A stretch of DNA of 64,000 nt from Lysinibacillus antri (GTDB lineage: Bacteria; Bacillota; Bacilli; Bacillales_A; Planococcaceae): NCBI RefSeq assembly GCF_003977595.1, contig NZ_RYYR01000013.1:1-64000 (forward strand), given 5' to 3'. Both the position numbers and the translations under genes were made by a program. Each line of letters begins with the position of its first letter. Position 1 is the first letter of the stretch. This document shows positions 17,249 through 26,181 of the stretch, piece after piece. The notes under the pieces were generated by a model that did not search any database, was not told where the DNA came from, and worked only from the letters and a program-made list of their open reading frames with translations.

Positions 17249-17410
17249 AATAAAGTATTGCTTTGTGAATAGCATCAAAAGTTTCTTGATATAGTACGCG
17301 ACCTACAGTGGTAGGCCACGGCTTTTAAGTTTGGAAATATTACTAAGGATAAACGTTTTAGAAATTAAATTACTACAAGATATTTTTAGGGGATATTGCT
17401 CAGTGAGCGG
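17249..17410 (+). repeat. Dispersed structured repeat, unit C
   Basis: A third copy of the repeat at 12041-12330. It begins AATAAAGTATTGCTTTGTGA and contains AAAAGTTTCTTGATATAGT, the hairpin CCTAC-AGTG-GTAGG, AAACGTTTTAGAAATTAA and the start of a following unit (ATTGCTCAGTGAG, 17395-17407). The hairpin is one base pair stronger than in unit A. It fills the gap between dapL and the convergent dehydrogenase gene together with a 16-nt palindrome at 17217-17232. Confidence 0.6.
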
Positions 17411-17476
17411 ATACTTTTATACATTTTTATAGTATAACTTCTTTTTTCTTTCCTATTTTTTGAATCGTAATCTTAT

Positions 17477-18244
17477 TCATTGTACTGTATAGCCTCCATC
17501 TAAAATAACGGCTTGGCCTGTCATGCCCGATGTTGCGTCGTCTGCTAGAAATAGTGCTACATTGCCAATTTCTTTTACATCGAGTAACCGTTTTTGTGGA
17601 ACGAGGGGATAGATGACTTCCTCTAACACATTGTCTAAAGGAACGTTTCGTGCTTTTGCTAAATCTTCCAATTGGTTCCGAACGAGGGCGGTATCGACAT
17701 AGCCAGGGCATAGAGCATTGACTGTGATGCCATCTGTAGCCGTTTCTAACGCTGCTACTTTTGTTAATCCAATTACGCCATGTTTTGCTGAATTGTAGGC
17801 AGCTTTTCCTGCAAATCCTACAAGTCCATTAATAGAGGAAATGTTAATAATGCGCCCGAACTTCTGTTTTTTCATATGTGGAAGTACATGTTTCATCGTG
17901 ATAAAAGGTGCAGTTAACATAATTTTAATTAATAGCTCAAAACGCTCTGTTGGAAAATCTTCAATCATCGCGACATGCTGCATTCCTGCATTGTTAATTA
18001 AGATATCTACTCGTCCAAACTGATCAATTGTCGTTTGAATAGCACGTTTGATGTCCTCTTCACATGTCACATCACATTTTAGCGCAATTGCATTTTCGTT
18101 TAGTGATGCCGCCGCGACTTTTACTTGTTCTTCATTGCTATCCGTTAATACAATTTGTGCACCTTTTTCATGGAATTGTTTGGCGATTTCGAATCCAATC
18201 CCCTGTGCGGCGCCCGTAATCAAAACAACTTTATTTTTTACCAT
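17477..18244 (-). CDS. 3-hydroxybutyrate dehydrogenase
   Basis: A 255-residue SDR with TGAAQGIG (10-17), NNAG (84-87), Ser137 and the YxxxK pair Tyr150/Lys154. The segment NALCPGYVDTALVRNQ and the C-terminal GMTGQAVILDGGYTVQ are typical of D-3-hydroxybutyrate dehydrogenase, which interconverts 3-hydroxybutyrate and acetoacetate with NAD in ketone body or PHB use. AAGGGAGGG precedes the ATG. It reads toward dapL, and no clear terminator is seen before repeat unit C. Confidence 0.85.
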   Translation of the reverse strand: MVKNKVVLITGAAQGIGFEIAKQFHEKGAQIVLTDSNEEQVKVAAASLNENAIALKCDVTCEEDIKRAIQTTIDQFGRVDILINNAGMQHVAMIEDFPTERFELLIKIMLTAPFITMKHVLPHMKKQKFGRIINISSINGLVGFAGKAAYNSAKHGVIGLTKVAALETATDGITVNALCPGYVDTALVRNQLEDLAKARNVPLDNVLEEVIYPLVPQKRLLDVKEIGNVALFLADDATSGMTGQAVILDGGYTVQ

Positions 18245-18302
18245 AAAATGCCCTCCCTTTTAAATAAGATAATGATATATATGCTTTTAATTGGAATAAA
18301 AT

Positions 18303-18338
18303 AGAGGCTGCACCAAATAACTGGTACAACCTCTACGA
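18303..18338 (-). terminator. Intrinsic terminator of the MFS efflux gene
   Basis: GTAGAGGTTGTACCA and TGGTGCAGCCTCTA pair on the minus strand, followed by TTTTATT. Confidence 0.7.
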
Positions 18339-18340
18339 AA

Positions 18341-19531
18341 TTATTCTGCTTTCATTAAATTTGGAGCTTTTTTCATAGTCCATCCATAAGCTAGGGCAAA
18401 GCAACCAAGTAAAATAATTGCACCTAATATGAATGGTGAAGATAGCTTCCATTCAAGTAAAACCCCTGCTAGAGCAGGTCCAATCATATTTCCTAAGCTC
18501 ATATAGGCATTGTTCATCCCAGCAGCGAAGCCTTGATCATTTCCAGCAAATTTTGAAATTAACGTGTTAACAGCTGGTCGAATAAAGACAGTGGCAATTT
18601 GGAATAGCGTTGTCACGAGAATGATAACAAAGAAACCGCCAATAAAGATCATGAGTACCATCGTAATCGCGGCTGCAATTAAGTTGACTAAAATCACTTT
18701 CATTTCACCGTATTTTCTAAACAACTTATCAATAATAAACACCTGCAGAATAACACCTGCAAGACCACCAATAATAATGACGATGGCGATATCAGTAGGA
18801 GAGTAATCAAATTTGATCGTTAAAAACATGGATAATGTAGATTGGAAATTAGCAATTCCGAAACTAAATGTAAAGACAACGATTAGAAAAACAAAATACG
18901 GTGTTTTTACTGAGCGTACAAGTTGTTTGAATAGATTTTCGCGTTTACCACTTGTCGCTTCGGTAACTTCCGGCTTAATGTTAGGTAGGACAATAATTGA
19001 GATAACAGATGCAGCTAATGCAACAGCTCCTGCTAAATAGAATGGGAAATGTAAGTTGACATTGGCTAATAATCCACCAAGTCCAGGTCCAATCATGAAC
19101 CCAAGTGAAATGGCTGCACCAATCATGCCCATTCCTTTACCACGTTCTTCTAAAGTCGTAATATCCGCTACGTACGCCATCACTGGAGGCATAATAAACG
19201 CAGCACCTAATCCACTTAAAAATCGTCCAAGGAATAACATCCATATATCAGTAGCTAAACCAAAAAGAATTTGTGATAGTCCATAAATGATTAACCCAGT
19301 AACAATGAATATTTTTCTACCATAGCGATCTGACAAATCACCGGCAATCGGTGAGAAGATAAATTGTGCCAAAGCAAAAATGGCGATTAAATAACCATAT
19401 ACTTGGCCACCCACGCCAAAAATTTCTAAATAAGAGGGTAATACTGGAATGATAATCCCAATACCACCCATTGTAATGAACATATTAAACATTAAAATGC
19501 CTAAAGCTAACTTTTTCTTTTTTTCAGACAT
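18341..19531 (-). CDS. MFS drug efflux transporter, NorA/Bmr-like (DHA1)
   Basis: A 396-residue, 12-segment major facilitator. Motif A is present after TM2 (GDLSDRYGRKIFI). Motif C-like glycines of proton antiporters lie in TM5 (ISLGFMIGPGLGGLLA). It resembles DHA1 multidrug exporters such as NorA and TetA-like proteins. The substrate cannot be assigned. GGAAGGAG precedes the ATG. A 15-bp palindrome at 19592-19606 in the divergent promoter region may be the operator for this gene or its neighbour. Confidence 0.82.
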   Translation of the reverse strand: MSEKKKKLALGILMFNMFITMGGIGIIIPVLPSYLEIFGVGGQVYGYLIAIFALAQFIFSPIAGDLSDRYGRKIFIVTGLIIYGLSQILFGLATDIWMLFLGRFLSGLGAAFIMPPVMAYVADITTLEERGKGMGMIGAAISLGFMIGPGLGGLLANVNLHFPFYLAGAVALAASVISIIVLPNIKPEVTEATSGKRENLFKQLVRSVKTPYFVFLIVVFTFSFGIANFQSTLSMFLTIKFDYSPTDIAIVIIIGGLAGVILQVFIIDKLFRKYGEMKVILVNLIAAAITMVLMIFIGGFFVIILVTTLFQIATVFIRPAVNTLISKFAGNDQGFAAGMNNAYMSLGNMIGPALAGVLLEWKLSSPFILGAIILLGCFALAYGWTMKKAPNLMKAE

Positions 19532-19591
19532 TCAAGTTCTCCTTCCCATAAATTCCCCGACATATCTTTTGAATTCGTATTTCATAGCTTA

Positions 19592-19606
19592 CCATATTGT
19601 ATATGG
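19592..19606. promoter_or_regulatory. Palindromic candidate operator
   Basis: CCATAT-TGT-ATATGG is a perfect 6-3-6 palindrome, 61 nt upstream of the MFS gene start in the divergent intergenic region. No regulator gene is adjacent, so the cognate protein is unknown. Confidence 0.4.
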
Positions 19607-19751
19607 ATAAACTACAAAAAAGTCGTAGTTTCCAAGAGTAAGGTAGAAAGGTGCATGGAAGAAAATTATTTTACTTTTGATCATAAAAAAACTAACCTAA
19701 AAGAGAGAATACTTTCATTTTTCAGGAAGTTTAGGGAAGGGGAGGGATTGA

Positions 19752-20747
19752 ATGGTTGAAGCAATAAAATCAGGGGATAAAACGGTGTATCCTTTCATTT
19801 TTCCAATCAATTACGGTGCGATGACATCTATAAATTATTTTTTATATGACGATGGCAAGTCGCTTACGTTAATTGATGGAGGGATTCAGAGCATAGAAAA
19901 TGAAAAATATTTTTTTACTATGTTACAACATCATAATCTTTCAATTCACGATATTGATCAAATTTATTTAACGCACCACCATGAAGATCACATCGGGGTA
20001 GTCAATCGGGTACTATCAGACAAAAAAGTTCCCATCTACGCCCACCATTTAGCACTTCCACGATTATATTTTGAAGAACAGTATTTACGGAATAAAAAAG
20101 AGTTCTTTCAAAAGATTTATACAGAATATGGTTGTATCCACCTAGCAGGAAATCGCTTTGAAAAAATGGAGCAAACGTATCGAAATCGTGAAAAACTAAA
20201 ATTAAAAGCAGATATTATACCACTCTATGATGGGGATTCCATTGGTGGTATGACAGTAATTGAAGTTCCGGGGCATTCGCCAGATTCCATAATTTTTTAT
20301 AACGATGCGACGAAATGGCAATTTGCTGGTGACTTAGTTTTAGAAAATACGCCGACAAATGCATTAATTGATTATGATGAAAATTTAAACCTTTTACCAT
20401 CAGTCCTGCAATATGAAAATTCTTTAAAGAAAAGTTTGGAATTACCAACGACTTGGATATTCCCGGGACATCAAAATCCGTTTCAAAATCATAAAGTAGA
20501 AATTGAAAAGAAACTTCAACGTCTAAAAAGAAAAGAATCGAGAATTGTGGAAACAGTAGAGAAGGGGTACCAGACTACATTGGAGATTGCAGAGGCGCTG
20601 TATCACAAGCGGGTGGAAAGAGAATTTTTGTTTATTATGTCAGAGGTTATTGGCTACTTAGACTATGCAATAAGCAAAGGAAAATTAGAAAAGACGATGC
20701 GAAATGGGCAGTGGCATTTTACGAAAATTGAAGAAAACGAGCAATGA
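19752..20747 (+). CDS. MBL-fold metallohydrolase
   Basis: A 331-residue metallo-beta-lactamase-fold hydrolase. The zinc motif THHHEDHIG (HxHxDH form) is near residue 74. Later ligands lie in VPGHSPDS (His near 173), FAGDLVLE (Asp near 198) and FPGHQNP (His near 238). The C-terminal 70 residues look like the winged-helix tail seen in LACTB2-like enzymes. The substrate is unknown. GGAAGGGGAGGG precedes the ATG. The stop codon falls in the loop of its terminator. Confidence 0.82.
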   Translation: MVEAIKSGDKTVYPFIFPINYGAMTSINYFLYDDGKSLTLIDGGIQSIENEKYFFTMLQHHNLSIHDIDQIYLTHHHEDHIGVVNRVLSDKKVPIYAHHLALPRLYFEEQYLRNKKEFFQKIYTEYGCIHLAGNRFEKMEQTYRNREKLKLKADIIPLYDGDSIGGMTVIEVPGHSPDSIIFYNDATKWQFAGDLVLENTPTNALIDYDENLNLLPSVLQYENSLKKSLELPTTWIFPGHQNPFQNHKVEIEKKLQRLKRKESRIVETVEKGYQTTLEIAEALYHKRVEREFLFIMSEVIGYLDYAISKGKLEKTMRNGQWHFTKIEENEQ

Positions 20748-20771
20748 CTAGGAACGTCAAAGCTCGTTTTT
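20734..20771 (+). terminator. Intrinsic terminator of the MBL gene
   Basis: AAAACGAGC (20734-20742) pairs with GCTCGTTTT (20762-20770), with the TGA stop codon inside the loop. Confidence 0.7.
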
Positions 20772-20777
20772 ATGTTT

Positions 20778-20870
20778 TCCGCCAAATTGCTAAAAATATC
20801 CGCCAAAAAGAGCGATTTATCCGCCAAAATTAAGTAGAAATCCGCCAAAATTTCAACTATTTCCGCCAAC
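20778..20870 (-). repeat. 21-bp-phased TTTGGCGGA repeat array
   Basis: Five copies of TCCGCCAA(A) on the plus strand (TTTGGCGGA on the minus strand) start at 20778, 20799, 20820, 20841 and 20862, exactly 21 bp apart, with unrelated AT-rich spacers of about 12 nt. The minus strand reads as a short frame with a LAD heptad pattern. I regard this as a by-product. It lies between convergent genes. A related array is at 30832. Confidence 0.75.
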
Positions 20871-20910
20871 TGCTTTTACTGTCGGAGCTGGGCGAGCGTC
20901 TTCCGCTTTT

Positions 20911-21987
20911 CTAACGTATACTCATTTTAAATTCTAAAAAGTATTCATTGTATTTGCCTAGCCATTCAAGACCGAGGTTTTCGTATACTTCGAGTTTGTC
21001 GCGTAATGCCTCACTTGGATAAAACCGTTCATCTTCAATTACTTCAGGGTCCATTAAATCCATTGCTGCGCGGTTGGGTGTTGAATATCCAACGTAATCA
21101 TTGTTTTGAGCAGAGTTTTTTGCATCTAGCATAAAGTTAATAAAGGCATGGGCCCCATCAATGTTTGCGGCTGTTTTTGGAATGACAAAGCTATCAAACC
21201 ATAAATTAGATCCTTCTTCCGGTACGGCAAAGTCTAAATCTTCATTTTCCCACATCATATCTTGTGCTTGCCCAGACCATGTGAGGGCAACGGTTGCTTC
21301 ATTATTAATCATTAAAGGGGTAATTTCGTCCCCAATGATCGCTTTCACATTTGGCGATAATGTAATTAATTTATCCGTTGCTTGGCGAAGGAGTTGTTCA
21401 TCTTTTGCGTTAAGTGATTCGCCTAATGAATTTAACCCCATCCCCATCACTTCGCGGGCACCGTCTACTAAAAAGACTTTTCCTTTTAGGGAAGGGTCCC
21501 ATAAATCTTTCCAAGTTGTAAATGTTAAATGATCTGCTACTTTCGTTGGATTAAACACAATGCCAACTGTTCCCCAAAAATAAGGGACTGTATATTTGTT
21601 GCCAGGATCAAAAGCTAAATCTAAAAAGTATGGGTCGATATTTTGTAAGTTTGGTAACTTCGAATGATCTAGTGGGATCAGTAAATCTTCTTCTTTCATC
21701 ATCTCTACCGTGTACTCAGAAGGAACGGCGATATCATAGGCAGATCCACCTTGTTGAACTTTGGTCATCATAGCTTCATTCGAATCGAACGTTTCATATA
21801 CGACTTTAATGCCTGTTTCTTCTGTAAATTGTTTTACTAAATCTGGGTCAATATATTCTCCCCAGTTGAAGACGGTAATGGTATCTTTATTGCCTTTTGA
21901 CCCGGCTGATTCAAGTCGATCTGCTGCGAAAAAAAGAAGGGCACAAACGACTAGGATGGCGATCACAGCTTGCATTAATGATTTCAT
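20911..21987 (-). CDS. potD: Spermidine/putrescine-binding protein PotD
   Basis: A 358-residue extracellular solute-binding protein of a polyamine ABC importer. The mature part shows TVFNWGEYIDPDLVKQF near residue 38, YDIAVPSEYTVEMM, PYFWGTVGIVFNP and the C-terminal PSEALRDKLEVYENLG, as in PotD/PotF proteins. The N-terminus has one hydrophobic helix without a clear lipobox (the only Cys is inside the helix), so it may be membrane-anchored by an uncleaved signal. It overlaps potC by 4 nt (ATGA). It is last in the xre-potABCD operon. Confidence 0.92.
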   Translation of the reverse strand: MKSLMQAVIAILVVCALLFFAADRLESAGSKGNKDTITVFNWGEYIDPDLVKQFTEETGIKVVYETFDSNEAMMTKVQQGGSAYDIAVPSEYTVEMMKEEDLLIPLDHSKLPNLQNIDPYFLDLAFDPGNKYTVPYFWGTVGIVFNPTKVADHLTFTTWKDLWDPSLKGKVFLVDGAREVMGMGLNSLGESLNAKDEQLLRQATDKLITLSPNVKAIIGDEITPLMINNEATVALTWSGQAQDMMWENEDLDFAVPEEGSNLWFDSFVIPKTAANIDGAHAFINFMLDAKNSAQNNDYVGYSTPNRAAMDLMDPEVIEDERFYPSEALRDKLEVYENLGLEWLGKYNEYFLEFKMSIR

Positions 21988-22784
21988 CGTCGTACCTCCC
22001 CGTTTTTAAGTTTTGCGCGATTATTAAAGTAATAATAACCAATAACTACAAGGACAGTTACAAGGAACACAAGGCCAGATATTGCATTAATTGTGAGTGT
22101 AATTCCAGCACGAGCCATCGAATAGATTTCTACCGATAATGTGGAAAATCCATTTCCTGTAACGAAAAAAGTTACGGCAAAATCATCTAAAGAATACGTT
22201 AGTGCTAAAAAGAATCCAGCAAAAATTCCTGGTTGGATATACGGGAGAATGACTCTTGTTAAGACATCCTTTTTTGATGCGCCTAAATCACGGGCAGCAT
22301 CAATTAGTGAAGTGTTCATTTCTAATAATTTTGGTAAAACCATTAAGACAACAATTGGAACACTAAAGGCAACGTGGGAAACGAGGACAGATGCAAATCC
22401 AAGTTTGACCCCAATCATCGTAAATAAAATTAAAAAGCTTGCACCGATTACAACGTCAGGACTAACAATTAAAACATTATTTAACGATAGTAGAGTATTG
22501 CGCATTTTTTTATCTTTGATTGAAACAATCCCAATCGCTCCTAACGTTCCAATGACTGTCGCAATTAATCCAGATAGTAAGGCAATGATGACTGTATTAA
22601 TTAGGATGACAATGAGTCTTGAATCTTCAAAAACTGCTTTGTAGTGTTCGAGTGTAAAGGATTCAAATTCATTCATTGAACCGCCGCTATTAAATGAGTA
22701 GTAAATAAGATAGAAAATAGGCGCATATAAAATGAAGAAAACGATGACTAGATAAAGTCTTGAACCAATGGATAATTTTCTCAT
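21984..22784 (-). CDS. potC: Polyamine ABC transporter permease PotC
   Basis: A 266-residue inner-membrane permease with about six membrane segments. The EAA motif reads [28 protein letters not shown]. It pairs with PotB to form the spermidine/putrescine channel driven by PotA. A longer in-frame start exists at 22880, but AAAGGAGG lies directly upstream of the ATG at 22784. The 4-nt overlap with potB (ATGA, 22781-22784) also supports the shorter form. Confidence 0.92.
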   Translation of the reverse strand: MRKLSIGSRLYLVIVFFILYAPIFYLIYYSFNSGGSMNEFESFTLEHYKAVFEDSRLIVILINTVIIALLSGLIATVIGTLGAIGIVSIKDKKMRNTLLSLNNVLIVSPDVVIGASFLILFTMIGVKLGFASVLVSHVAFSVPIVVLMVLPKLLEMNTSLIDAARDLGASKKDVLTRVILPYIQPGIFAGFFLALTYSLDDFAVTFFVTGNGFSTLSVEIYSMARAGITLTINAISGLVFLVTVLVVIGYYYFNNRAKLKNGEVRR

Positions 22785-23590
22785 CGTATACGGCCTCCTT
22801 TCTTTTGACCCCCCGTTACTGACATGATGACTACCATGATGATAATTAAGAATACGGCTATGGTTGAACCCATTCCCCAATTTTGTGATACAAGGAATTG
22901 TTGTTCAATCGCTGTACCAAGCGTGATGACTTGGTTTCCTGCGATTAAACGTGTAATCATGAAGAGGGAAAGGGCGGGGATAAACGTTACTTGGATTCCT
23001 GATTTCACCCCATCAATCGTTAGGGGGAAAATGACCCGTCGAAATGTGGTAAAGCTTGACGCCCCTAAATCACGAGCAGCATACACTAAAGTTGGGTTTA
23101 ATTTATCCAACGAGTTAAATATTGGAATAATCATAAATGGAATAAAAATGTAAACTGATACGAAAATAAAACTAAAATCTGTAAATAAAATTTGTTGTGG
23201 TTCTAAGCCAAAAACTTCTACAATTGCATTAATTGGTCCATATAATCCGAAAAGACCAATGAAAGCATACGTTTTTAATAGTAGGTTAATCCAAGATGGA
23301 ATAATAATAAGCATTAACCATAGATGCTTATGTGTTGTTTTTGTTAAAAAATAAGCAGTTGGATATGCGATTAAAAGAGTGAATGCAGTAATTAAAAATG
23401 CATACCAGAAACTTGTTAATGTCATTTTTAAATAAACTGGTGTGAAGAATGCTTGGTAATTTTCTAAGGTGAAATTTCCTTTTAAATCTAACATGGAATA
23501 ATAAACGACAAGGGCAATCGGTGCGATTACAAATAGAGCAATCCAAATTACATATGGGAGTAGAGACCCTTTTGATGCTTTATTAAACAT
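22781..23590 (-). CDS. potB: Polyamine ABC transporter permease PotB
   Basis: A 269-residue permease with six predicted membrane helices and the EAA loop [23 protein letters not shown]. The start is placed at the ATG at 23590, which overlaps the end of potA and is preceded by GGAGAAGAAG. An upstream in-frame Met at 23626 would lie deeper inside potA. It forms the transmembrane channel with PotC. Confidence 0.92.
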   Translation of the reverse strand: MFNKASKGSLLPYVIWIALFVIAPIALVVYYSMLDLKGNFTLENYQAFFTPVYLKMTLTSFWYAFLITAFTLLIAYPTAYFLTKTTHKHLWLMLIIIPSWINLLLKTYAFIGLFGLYGPINAIVEVFGLEPQQILFTDFSFIFVSVYIFIPFMIIPIFNSLDKLNPTLVYAARDLGASSFTTFRRVIFPLTIDGVKSGIQVTFIPALSLFMITRLIAGNQVITLGTAIEQQFLVSQNWGMGSTIAVFLIIIMVVIMSVTGGQKKGGRIR

Positions 23591-24683
23591 TATCTTCTTC
23601 TCCGTAAGATTCAAGTCGTTTATCAAATTCTTCTTCTGTTTCGTTCAGTCTCATGACATGAATTGCTTCTGGTTCAAAATTTAAACCGATTTGTGCACCG
23701 ACATCTGCTTTTTTTAAGGAATGGATTAACCATTCATTGCCATCTTGATCATAAGTAGATAGTTCGTAATGGACACCGCGGAACAGTTGCGTATCTAAGG
23801 TTACTATGAGTTTTCCTTTATCTATAGACGTAATTTCTAAATCTTCTGGTCGAATGACAATATCCACTTTTTCATTGGGCTTCATTCCTTGGTCAACGCA
23901 TTCAAAGGTTTTCCCAGTAAATTGCACTTGAAAGTCGTCTATCATAACACCATCAACAATATTAGATTCGCCAATAAAGTCCGCAACGAAGCGATTAATA
24001 GGTTCATCATAAATATCTACAGGTGTTCCGGATTGTTGAATTTCACCATCATTAATGACGAAAATTTCATCGGACATCGCGAGCGCTTCTTCTTGGTCAT
24101 GGGTAACAAATACAAAAGTTTTTCCTAAATTTTGTTGTAATTCACGAAGCTCATATTGCATTTCTGAGCGTAATTTTAAATCAAGAGCGCTAAGTGGTTC
24201 ATCTAGCAAAATCACCTCTGGATCATTAACGATTGCACGAGCGATTGCCACCCGTTGACGTTGACCACCAGACATTTCCGAAATTTCACGATTCTCATAC
24301 CCAGATAAATTAACAAATTTTAAAGCTTCGAAAACTCGCTCTTTAATTTCGCTTTCTTTTAACTTCTTAATTCGTAGTCCAAAGGCAACATTTTCAAATA
24401 CATTTAAATGGGGAAAAAGCGCATAGTCTTGGAATACGGTATTCACTTGGCGTTCGTTTGCTGGTACATTGTTAATTTTTTTATCATTAAAATAAACAGA
24501 ACCGTTTGATGGGGAGGTAAACCCAGCTATGATTCGAAGTATAGTCGTTTTACCACAACCAGATGGACCAAGTAATGTGTAAAACTTACCCCGCTCCAAC
24601 TCAAAATTGATATTTTTTAAGACAGTTGTTCCGTCATCATAGGACTTTGACACATTTTCGAATCGAATAATTGTCTCGCTCAT
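23583..24683 (-). CDS. potA: Polyamine ABC transporter ATP-binding protein PotA
   Basis: A 366-residue ATPase with Walker A GPSGCGKT (39-46), Q-loop QDYALFPHL, signature [14 protein letters not shown], Walker [13 protein letters not shown] and the switch His in [10 protein letters not shown]. The C-terminal 130 residues form the TOBE-type regulatory domain (VIRPEDLEI). It powers PotBC import of polyamines. It lies 15 nt after the XRE-cupin gene and overlaps potB. Confidence 0.94.
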   Translation of the reverse strand: MSETIIRFENVSKSYDDGTTVLKNINFELERGKFYTLLGPSGCGKTTILRIIAGFTSPSNGSVYFNDKKINNVPANERQVNTVFQDYALFPHLNVFENVAFGLRIKKLKESEIKERVFEALKFVNLSGYENREISEMSGGQRQRVAIARAIVNDPEVILLDEPLSALDLKLRSEMQYELRELQQNLGKTFVFVTHDQEEALAMSDEIFVINDGEIQQSGTPVDIYDEPINRFVADFIGESNIVDGVMIDDFQVQFTGKTFECVDQGMKPNEKVDIVIRPEDLEITSIDKGKLIVTLDTQLFRGVHYELSTYDQDGNEWLIHSLKKADVGAQIGLNFEPEAIHVMRLNETEEEFDKRLESYGEEDNV

Positions 24684-24698
24684 TTTCTAACCTCCTAA

Positions 24699-25241
24699 TT
24701 ATAAATAAGATTCTGTTGCGACTAACAACACCCTCGTTACACCATCATTGGCATTATAAATTTGATGGTTATGACTTGCTTCGTAATAAACGGAATTGCC
24801 TTTAATTGCGATATATTCTTGATTTCCTAAAACGACACGAATTCTTCCTTCTAGTACATAAATAAAAGTTTCCGCAACGGAAGGCTCAAATTGTTTATAC
24901 TCGCCACCTTCTTCAAGTGTTATAATGACAGGCTCCATTTCTTTTTCATTTGAAGTAGGAATTAACCATTGCAATCGATATTTTTTTTCATCATCAAAAT
25001 GAATGGTTTGATCATCCTCGTTGTAGACAACTTGTTGATCTTCTAAAGAATCATCAAAGAAATCTTTTGGTTTTGTACCGAGTACTTCCAATATAGAAAA
25101 TAGTGTTTCGATCGAAGGGGAGTTTAAATCTCGTTCTAATTGAGAAATGTACCCTTTTGTTAAATCTGTTCTTTCGCCTAATTCTTCTTGTGTTAATCCC
25201 TTTTTAATACGTAATGCTTTAATTTTTGCTCCAATTTGCAT
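24699..25241 (-). CDS. XRE-cupin transcriptional regulator of the pot operon
   Basis: A 180-residue protein with an N-terminal XRE-type HTH (residues 5-60; TQEELGERTDLTKGYISQLERD) and a C-terminal cupin (about 105-178; VAETFIYVLEGRIRVVLG, VYYEASHNHQIYN). The architecture matches PuuR-like regulators that sense polyamines or related ligands. As first gene of the pot operon it probably controls polyamine import and itself. Repeated AAACTTTA-type sites immediately upstream (25256-25312) are candidate operators. Confidence 0.88.
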   Translation of the reverse strand: MQIGAKIKALRIKKGLTQEELGERTDLTKGYISQLERDLNSPSIETLFSILEVLGTKPKDFFDDSLEDQQVVYNEDDQTIHFDDEKKYRLQWLIPTSNEKEMEPVIITLEEGGEYKQFEPSVAETFIYVLEGRIRVVLGNQEYIAIKGNSVYYEASHNHQIYNANDGVTRVLLVATESYL

Positions 25242-25255
25242 GTATGGTCTCCTTT

Positions 25256-25312
25256 AGTTTACTATATATAAACTTTAAGTATATAAGTTTACTTTAACGA
25301 AACTTTATGTTT
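25256..25312. promoter_or_regulatory. Candidate operator cluster of the XRE-cupin regulator
   Basis: Related half-sites occur close together: AGTTTACTATA, TAAACTTTAAG, AAGTTTACTTTA and GAAACTTTATG, in alternating orientation. They sit directly upstream of the regulator start codon, the expected place for autorepression of the pot operon. Confidence 0.5.
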
Positions 25313-25441
25313 ACAATTGACGATACCATTATACTGAAGTCTTTAAAGAAAGCAATAAAAATGTTAAAAAAACATTTTTCATTGTAAAACGTATAAATAA
25401 ATAAGAAAAAACCAATAAATAAATTTGACAATTTTTTGTCG

Positions 25442-25458
25442 ATTATAAAAGTTATAAT
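25442..25458. promoter_or_regulatory. Palindrome upstream of ykuU
   Basis: ATTATAA-AAG-TTATAAT is a perfect 7-3-7 inverted repeat, 108 nt before the ykuU start. It uses the same heptamers as a PerR box (TTATAATnATTATAA) but in reversed order, so PerR binding is only a possibility. The rest of 25313-25566 is AT-rich with no coding sequence. Confidence 0.4.
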
Positions 25459-25566
25459 TTAAGAATGAGACCAAATTATTGAAAAAAATTTTGTCGTTTG
25501 TTATCGTAAAGTTGTAGAAACATCTAAAATGATGGAATAATGAAACGAAATGAAGGAGAGATAAAT

Positions 25567-26109
25567 ATGGCAGAACGTATGGTAGGGAAACAAGCACCTA
25601 GCTTTGAAATGGAAGCAGTATTAGCTGATAAATCTTTCGGTAAAGTATCTTTAGAAGAAAACATGAAAAATGATAAATGGACAGTTTTATTCTTCTATCC
25701 AATGGACTTCACTTTTGTATGTCCAACAGAAATTACAGCAATGTCTGATCGTTATGATGAATTTGAAGATTTAGATGCTGAAGTTATCGGGGTTTCAACT
25801 GATACAATCCACACGCACTTAGCATGGATTAACACAGAGCGTACTAAAAATGGTTTAGGTCAATTAAAATACCCATTAGCTGCAGATACAAACCACACTG
25901 TATCAAAAGAATATGGTGTATTAATTGAAGAAGAAGGTATTGCTCTTCGTGGATTATTCATCATCAACCCAGAAGGCGAATTACAGTACCAAACTGTATT
26001 CCACAACAACATTGGCCGTGATGTAGATGAAACATTACGTGTACTTCAAGCGCTTCAAACTGGTGGATTATGCCCAGCGAACTGGCGCCCAGGTCAAGCA
26101 ACTCTTTAA
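25567..26109 (+). CDS. ykuU: 2-Cys peroxiredoxin (YkuU-like)
   Basis: A 180-residue typical 2-Cys peroxiredoxin that reduces peroxides. The peroxidatic Cys52 lies in DFTFVCPTE and the resolving Cys169 in GGLCPANWRPG. GGLG and a C-terminal tail similar to YF-containing sensitive Prx regions are partly present. AAGGAG precedes the ATG at 25567, and an in-frame upstream ATG at 25540 lacks a site. It is followed by a terminator and then the thioredoxin-like ykuV, as in B. subtilis. Confidence 0.9.
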   Translation: MAERMVGKQAPSFEMEAVLADKSFGKVSLEENMKNDKWTVLFFYPMDFTFVCPTEITAMSDRYDEFEDLDAEVIGVSTDTIHTHLAWINTERTKNGLGQLKYPLAADTNHTVSKEYGVLIEEEGIALRGLFIINPEGELQYQTVFHNNIGRDVDETLRVLQALQTGGLCPANWRPGQATL

Positions 26110-26129
26110 TATTAACGTTATTAGAAAAG

Positions 26130-26160
26130 TAAATCCCCACAAATAGCAGTGGGGATTTTT
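26130..26160 (+). terminator. Intrinsic terminator between ykuU and ykuV
   Basis: AAATCCCCAC pairs with GTGGGGATTT, followed by TTTAC. It partly separates the two genes, which may otherwise be co-transcribed. Confidence 0.8.
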
Positions 26161-26181
26161 ACTTATCAAGGAGGAAATAAA

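Noticed and set aside
17427-17711. Minus-strand 94-codon Arg-rich frame
   Set aside because: It is an out-of-frame shadow of the 3-hydroxybutyrate dehydrogenase gene.
20663-20869. Minus-strand frame with repeated LAD heptads
   Set aside because: The heptad pattern comes from the 21-bp-phased DNA boxes. The frame overlaps the MBL gene and its terminator and has no ribosome binding site.
20778-20870. Possible CRISPR array
   Set aside because: The conserved box is only 9 bp, the spacers are about 12 nt, and no cas genes are present.
22785-22880. N-terminal extension of PotC
   Set aside because: It lies inside potB in another frame, contains an unusual His/Ser-rich stretch, and the good ribosome binding site is at the ATG at 22784.
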